A DNA stretch of 64,000 nucleotides from the NCBI GenBank assembly GCA_001692895.1, contig KV748184.1:806001-870000 (forward strand), read 5' to 3'. The translations under genes and the position numbers were made by a program. The notes under the pieces are model-generated. The model had not been told where the DNA came from. It searched no databases and was given only the letters and a program-made list of their open reading frames with translations. Each line of letters starts with the position of its first letter. Position 1 is the first letter of the stretch. The stretch comes from Cenococcum geophilum 1.58 (Eukaryota; Ascomycota; Dothideomycetes; Gloniales; Gloniaceae). Positions 59,330 to 64,000 of the stretch are shown in pieces.

Positions 59330-59962
59330 TGACGGCATCGTTAGTGAGCTGCCGCTTTTAAGGGGACTCTATAAAGGACGAACATGNTGATGGAGAACTA
59401 CATCTGACATTGGACTAAAATCATGATAAGAGGGACTAGATTCCTAGTACGCGTGCTTGTATCGGTGGACGAACATCCGGACGGACGTGAGCAAATGTAA
59501 AATTCCTATGCCTGTAAACATATGGCCTTTGGACGAGGAGGTCGACTGTCACTGCCTCTGCAATACGAAACTTTTAGAGGAAATATTATGGTACCTCAGA
59601 TAGTAAATACAGCTGTGGTTGTTCCATACCTAGCTTGAAATGCTTTGGAAGCACTTGATTATCAATTTACGTCATATTCTGTGTTAGCTGCTGATTTTCA
59701 TGAGAATTTACCTACATGGGAGAGTACCTTAGTTCTGGTCACCAAAATTGAGACCATTTTCATGACAACTCAAAACGAAAATGTCTGGGAGACTTGTCTT
59801 GTGATAATGCGACCAAGGCTCTTGGCTGGCCTGTTATGTTCATACAGGGACTACTCCACACCCAAGCCAAACTCCTTTATAAATGCATCCTTACCCCCTG
59901 AACGCCATGCAATCGTCCCGCTGTCGCAATGCAAGTGCTAATAAAACCTCCTAGTTTAACCA
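59330..59962. other. Intergenic, one ambiguous base
   Basis: 3' flank of PRP31. An N at 59387 marks an unresolved base. No gene recognised. Confidence 0.6.
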
Positions 59963-61714
59963 TTATGACTTTCCAGCCCCAGTATCCATCTTCTTGCGTG
60001 CCGGCAACTGCGGCACCTTAAACCCAGCAGAATCCACAGCTGCCGGAGCGCCGTTGCTTTGGCCTCCTGGACCCCCAATCTGGGTGAACGTACCACCTTT
60101 AAACCACCTATCCTCCTCCGCTTTCCTCTTCCGATTCATCTCCTCCCTAACCTTCGGATCCACAAGCTCGAGCCCCTGCACCGGCGTAAACGCAATCGAG
60201 CTCGTCCCCGCCGTCGCCACACTGCCCACGCCCGCAGCCCTCAACCCATGACCGCGCAGCACACTCGCATTCCCCGCCCCCTGCCCGAACCCGCGCAGAC
60301 TGGACGCCATGCCGCCCAGATTCGACGCCGTGCCGCCCCAGCCGGGGTTCTTCTTGCTGAGCTTAGCCTTGGTGCGCTGATCGATCTGCTGCGCGCGGAT
60401 GCGGCCCGAGTCCTGCGCGCCGATCATGCCGAGGCCCTTGGTGCCATCGCCGGTGCCGTACCCGACCTCCTGCTCCTCTTTCCCGAACGCCATGCGGTTC
60501 TGCGCCTTGCGGAGGTCCGTCATGGCGGTTGCCTCCTTGGCTTTCCGCGCGCGCCGGCCGCCGCGCTTGCGCGAGGGCTTGTCGTCGGGCGCGGGGAGGG
60601 CGCGGACGCCTTTGTTCGGCGGTGGCTCCGTCAGCTTGTCTAGCCGTGCGATGCAGTCTTCTTTCAGCTGCTCGCCGGTGGAGCCGTTGGGGGATTCGTG
60701 GACGCGGTCGACGCGCGCGGCGAGGATGACCTTCGCGGATACGATGCGCATGGCTTGTCTCTTGAGGTCGGTGCGGATGCCTTGGATGATGGGTGAATGG
60801 TAGAGGAAGCCTTGGTGGCGGACACCAACATTAGTCGCAAATCCGGTTCCAGAAGCCTTGTTAGAGCCTAAAGGGGGAACATTGCAAGCTGGGGTTTTAG
60901 CGAGGCCTGTGAGGCCTCCGGCGTAGTTGAGGAGCTGGGCAGCGGTAAGAGAGCCGATGAGAATAGTAAGGTTGGGAGCGAAGATATTCATGCGGGATTG
61001 CACGTAGTCAGTAAGGATCATTTTGGCGCGGTCAAGCTGAAGAGTCATATTGCAAGCTTTCAGAATGATAGCTAGCTCAGGCTCGGTAAGTTCTCGGCCA
61101 CCGGAGCGCGTAGCTTCGACAGTCACAACCATGAGGGAGGGCCCATCTAGAATCGATTTTAAAGGCGCGCCGACGATGTTGTCGGTTGATGTGGATATGC
61201 CTTTGATATCTTCCATGGGTCCATTTCCTATTATAGCAACGGTCTTAGCGTAGTCTAGTGGATTCTTGATGAGCTCCTCGAGGTATGGAAACCGGACAGA
61301 GTAGTGATCCCGTATGAACTTGTGCACGATTGCAATCTCGCCATCGATGGAGGTTGAGAGAGTGTTGGCCTGGGTCAAGAGCTGATATTCCGGATTTTCC
61401 TCGACCGAACCCTCATTTGTCGTTTGGGGTAGGTTCTGGAAGTGCGCGATCTCCTGTAGTACTGGCTGAAGTTTCGAGAGTAAACTGGACGCGCTTTGTA
61501 TATCGGCTGGACCTTTGTGCAGCTTTGACGATCCAACCTGATCCGCTAACGTTTGTTCCTCGTCTTCATCATCTTCTTCTGCGCTTTCTGAACCATCTGC
61601 AAAGTCCCTCGCAAGCTCGTCTAGGTCGCCATTCAGGTCTCTTTGTGGGGATGCCTCATCTTCTGAACCTGAGGCCTCGAAGTCGTTCAAAAGTTCATCT
61701 GCTAGTGTGGCCAT
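59963..61714 (-). CDS. PRP31: Prp31, U4/U6 snRNP assembly factor
   Basis: A single uninterrupted exon of 583 aa. The start is the ATG at 61714 (MATLADELLNDFEASGSEDE); the frame extends slightly further but has no earlier ATG. An acidic N-terminus is followed by a NOSIC region (residues about 85-145, HKFIRDHYSVRFPYLEELI). The Nop domain (about 190-330) contains ILKACNMTLQLDRAK, LTILIGSLTAAQLLNYAGGL and the GFLYHSPIIQ box that binds the 15.5K protein and U4 stem-loop. The C-terminal Prp31 domain carries SRKRGGRRARKAKEA, FGKEEQEVGYG and RTKAKLSKKN. Prp31 holds the U4/U6-U5 tri-snRNP together. It is divergent from CLF1, another splicing factor. Confidence 0.96.
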   Translation of the reverse strand: MATLADELLNDFEASGSEDEASPQRDLNGDLDELARDFADGSESAEEDDEDEEQTLADQVGSSKLHKGPADIQSASSLLSKLQPVLQEIAHFQNLPQTTNEGSVEENPEYQLLTQANTLSTSIDGEIAIVHKFIRDHYSVRFPYLEELIKNPLDYAKTVAIIGNGPMEDIKGISTSTDNIVGAPLKSILDGPSLMVVTVEATRSGGRELTEPELAIILKACNMTLQLDRAKMILTDYVQSRMNIFAPNLTILIGSLTAAQLLNYAGGLTGLAKTPACNVPPLGSNKASGTGFATNVGVRHQGFLYHSPIIQGIRTDLKRQAMRIVSAKVILAARVDRVHESPNGSTGEQLKEDCIARLDKLTEPPPNKGVRALPAPDDKPSRKRGGRRARKAKEATAMTDLRKAQNRMAFGKEEQEVGYGTGDGTKGLGMIGAQDSGRIRAQQIDQRTKAKLSKKNPGWGGTASNLGGMASSLRGFGQGAGNASVLRGHGLRAAGVGSVATAGTSSIAFTPVQGLELVDPKVREEMNRKRKAEEDRWFKGGTFTQIGGPGGQSNGAPAAVDSAGFKVPQLPARKKMDTGAGKS

Positions 61715-62191
61715 GATGGCAGTCAAAAGGAGAGGTCGCGGAATTCGACGCGAGGAAAAGGTACCGAGATGCTAGATCGAGCGTCGCAGACTCTAGGAAC
61801 GGAGGACTATGAGTAAGGTTAAGGGAAGGAGAACTAGTGGCGAGGATCTCGCATAGTGGAAGAAATGAGCAATATCGAGGCTTGGTGATGTCGCGCCGAA
61901 CCAATAAAGTTTCTGCCGGGCGGTGAGGTTGAACTCCATTTTCAAAGCTCGCGATTTATCCTCAAGACTTCATTTCAAGCTCGGCGTCAACATCACACCA
62001 CAGACCTGCTCAAAGTCGCCTCTGGGTCTCTCTTTCGGCTCACTTTCGGAAGGCCATTCAAATTTGATCCTAGGTCCTCTCGATAGGTTTCCCTATTATC
62101 TGCAAGCTTGCCCTCATTCTCGTCGTGTCGCACCTCCAACGAAAACACACCTTGTAACCTTTTCTCGGCTTCGACGTATAATACCTTCGAT
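61715..62191. promoter_or_regulatory. Divergent promoter region of PRP31 and CLF1
   Basis: 477 bp between the two start codons, which point outward. CT-rich patches occur at about 62020-62170 on the CLF1 side. No clear TATA box. Confidence 0.65.
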
Positions 62192-64000
62192 ATGGAGACT
62201 TCACGAGGCCCTCCCCGGGTCAAGAACAAAGCCGCAGCGCCGACTCAGATCAGTGCGGAGCAGCTGCTGCGTGAAGCTGTGGATCGTCAAGAGCCAGGCT
62301 TACAAGCACCGACCCAAAGGTTTGCGGATCTTGAGGAGCTTCATGAGTACCAAGGTAGGATACTCTTTGGCAATATTTGAAAAGCTCAAATATGAGCTGA
62401 CATAGAGCAGGCAGGAAGCGTAAAGAGTTCGAGGACTATGTACGGCGCAATCGAGTGAATATGAACAATTGGATGCGGTAAGTCTGCGGATGCTAGGTTA
62501 TTGGGATATTCTGACAAAATCTATAGGTACGCACAGTGGGAGCTTGAGCAGAAGGAATATCGCAGGGCTAGATCGGTATGCATTACCTCCCTATCCAGCA
62601 ACTCTCTAGATTGGCATGCTGACTGCACCTCAGATCTTTGAGCGAGCTCTCGATGTAGATCCCACATCCGTTGTCTTGTGGATAAGATATACGGAATCTG
62701 AAATGCGAACGCGTAACATGTATGCACATCTTTAATAGTTATATGGCGCGTGCTAATAGTGCCCTAGAAATCATGCTCGCAATTTATTTGATAGAGCTGT
62801 TACCATCTTACCTCGGGGTGAGTACTATCATTTCTAACTTGTTATATCTGTTGACATGTGTTTAGTGGACAAGCTATGGTATAAATATGTTTATATGGAG
62901 GAAACTCTCGGTAATGTAGCTGGAGCACGCCAGATTTTTGAACGATGGATGTCGTGGGAGCCAGACGAGGCAGCATGGTCGTCCTATATCAAGATGGAGA
63001 AGAGATACGGAGAGATGCAAAGGGCACGCGCAATATTCGAACGATTTACTGCGTATGTACCCCTATAGACGAATATTATGTAAAGTATACTAACATTGTC
63101 CCACAGAGTACATCCGGAACCTAAGAATTGGATTAAGTGGGCGCGGTTCGAAGAAGAGAGTGGCACCAGTGATCTTGTCCGAGAAGTTTACGGAATGGCT
63201 GTAGAAACTCTAGGAGACGACTTTATGGACGAGAAGCTGTTCATGGCTTATGCGAAGTTTGAAGCAAGGCTCAAGGAGTACGAACGAGCAAGGGCGATAT
63301 ATAAGTTTGCTCTTGATCGGATGCCACGTTCGAAATCGGTAAATCTGCACAAAGCTTACACAACCTTTGAGAAACAATTTGGAGACCGCGATGGTGTGGA
63401 AGATGTCATTTTGTCTAAGCGGAGAGTTCAATATGAGGAACAAGTCAAAGAAAATCCCAAGAATTATGATGCTTGGATTGACCACGCTCGCTTGGTATGT
63501 TGCCTTAATGTTTCTATCTCCCGAATTTTCCATCTAAATCCGTAGCTAACACCCACTAGGAGGAGACTGCAGGAGATGTTGATCGAGTACGTGATGTATA
63601 CGAGCGAGCAATAGCGCAGATACCGCCGACACAAGAAAAGCGCCACTGGAGACGGTACATTTACCTCTGGATTTTCTATGCCTTATACGAAGAAATGACG
63701 AACCAGGACGTTGAGAGGACGAGACAGATCTACCAAGAATGTCTTAAACTTCTCCCACACAAAAAGTTTACCTTCGCAAAGGTCTGGTTGATGACAGCAC
63801 AATTCGAGATTCGGCAAGGGCAACTGCAAACCGCCAGGAAAACACTAGGTCGGGCGCTTGGGATGTGCCCGAAAGACAAGCTGTTCAAAGGCTATATTGA
63901 ACTGGAACTGAAGCTTTTTGAGTTCGTGAGGGTACGAACGCTCTACGAAAAGTATATTGAGTGGAACCCGGCGAACTGTCAGGGTTGGATTAAATTCGCA
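62192..64000 (+). CDS. CLF1: Clf1 (crooked-neck/Syf3), NTC splicing factor, partial at window end
   Basis: Exons 62192-62354, 62411-62477, 62527-62575, 62634-62719, 62768-62817, 62866-63052, 63107-63494 and 63560 to beyond 64000 join in frame; the first seven make exactly 330 codons. The product begins [20 protein letters not shown], followed by [14 protein letters not shown], then serial HAT (half-a-TPR) repeats such as [57 protein letters not shown] and [19 protein letters not shown]. Clf1 scaffolds the Prp19-associated complex in the active spliceosome. Full-length proteins have about 680 residues, so roughly 480 are inside the window. All introns are 48-65 nt, and six of the seven lie in the first 0.9 kb. 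Confidence 0.96.

Noticed and set aside
59043-59390. Frame of about 115 codons near 59.1 kb
   Set aside because: It overlaps the 205-bp solo LTR and runs into the ambiguous base at 59387.
60059-60643. 194-codon plus-strand frame opposite PRP31
   Set aside because: Antisense shadow of the Arg/Gly-rich C-terminal half of Prp31.

Overview
The window is nuclear DNA of a filamentous ascomycete (Pezizomycotina-type). The evidence is short introns (about 50-95 nt) with CTRAY-like branch sites, fungal-restricted families (NACHT-ankyrin NLR-like protein, PEX20, CFEM-like and AA12 secreted proteins), and a block of LTR retrotransposons whose reading frames are riddled with TAA/TAG stops in the way expected of repeat-induced point mutation (RIP). 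No species can be named from the sequence alone.

Layout. 1-3.3 kb: a long Ser-rich, probably disordered protein. 4.1-4.3 kb: a small inverted-repeat element. 4.5-8.7 kb: an NLR-like gene of four exons (PNP-like domain, a degenerate NTPase, an intact NACHT and near-identical ankyrin repeats). Its ankyrin tail is frameshifted, carries stops and is cut by a transposon nest. 9.5-30.3 kb: a nest that can be resolved base by base. A copia element (217-bp LTRs, target duplication CCTAG) contains a chromodomain gypsy element in its left LTR (192-bp LTRs, GTCGG) and a second copia in its interior (196-bp LTRs, CTTAT). The gypsy left LTR in turn contains a 1.1-kb terminal-inverted-repeat element (8-bp duplication CATAGGAG). 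The inner copia carries a 2001-bp tandem duplication with no difference seen between the copies. 30.7-36.5 kb: a solo LTR (CGACC) split by a third copia on the minus strand (235-bp LTRs, CTACA). 37.0-37.2 kb: another solo LTR (GCAAC).

From 37.9 kb the DNA is ordinary gene space: a CFEM-like membrane protein, a GPI-type AA12 quinoprotein dehydrogenase, an F-box protein, SEC13 (-) divergent from PEX20 (+), and a kelch-type single-pass membrane protein (-). A gene-poor stretch at 53.1-59.9 kb holds an 80-bp tandem repeat, an imperfect hairpin, a hAT-type MITE and LTR remains. PRP31 (-) and CLF1 (+, cut by the window end) follow as a divergent pair of spliceosome genes.

How they relate: SEC13 (COPII coat and nuclear pore), PEX20 (peroxisomal import), PRP31 and CLF1 (splicing) are conserved housekeeping genes, two pairs of which share divergent promoters. 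The NLR gene sits at the border between gene space and the RIP-mutated nest and is the accessory, fast-evolving part. No tRNA, rRNA or CRISPR was recognised.
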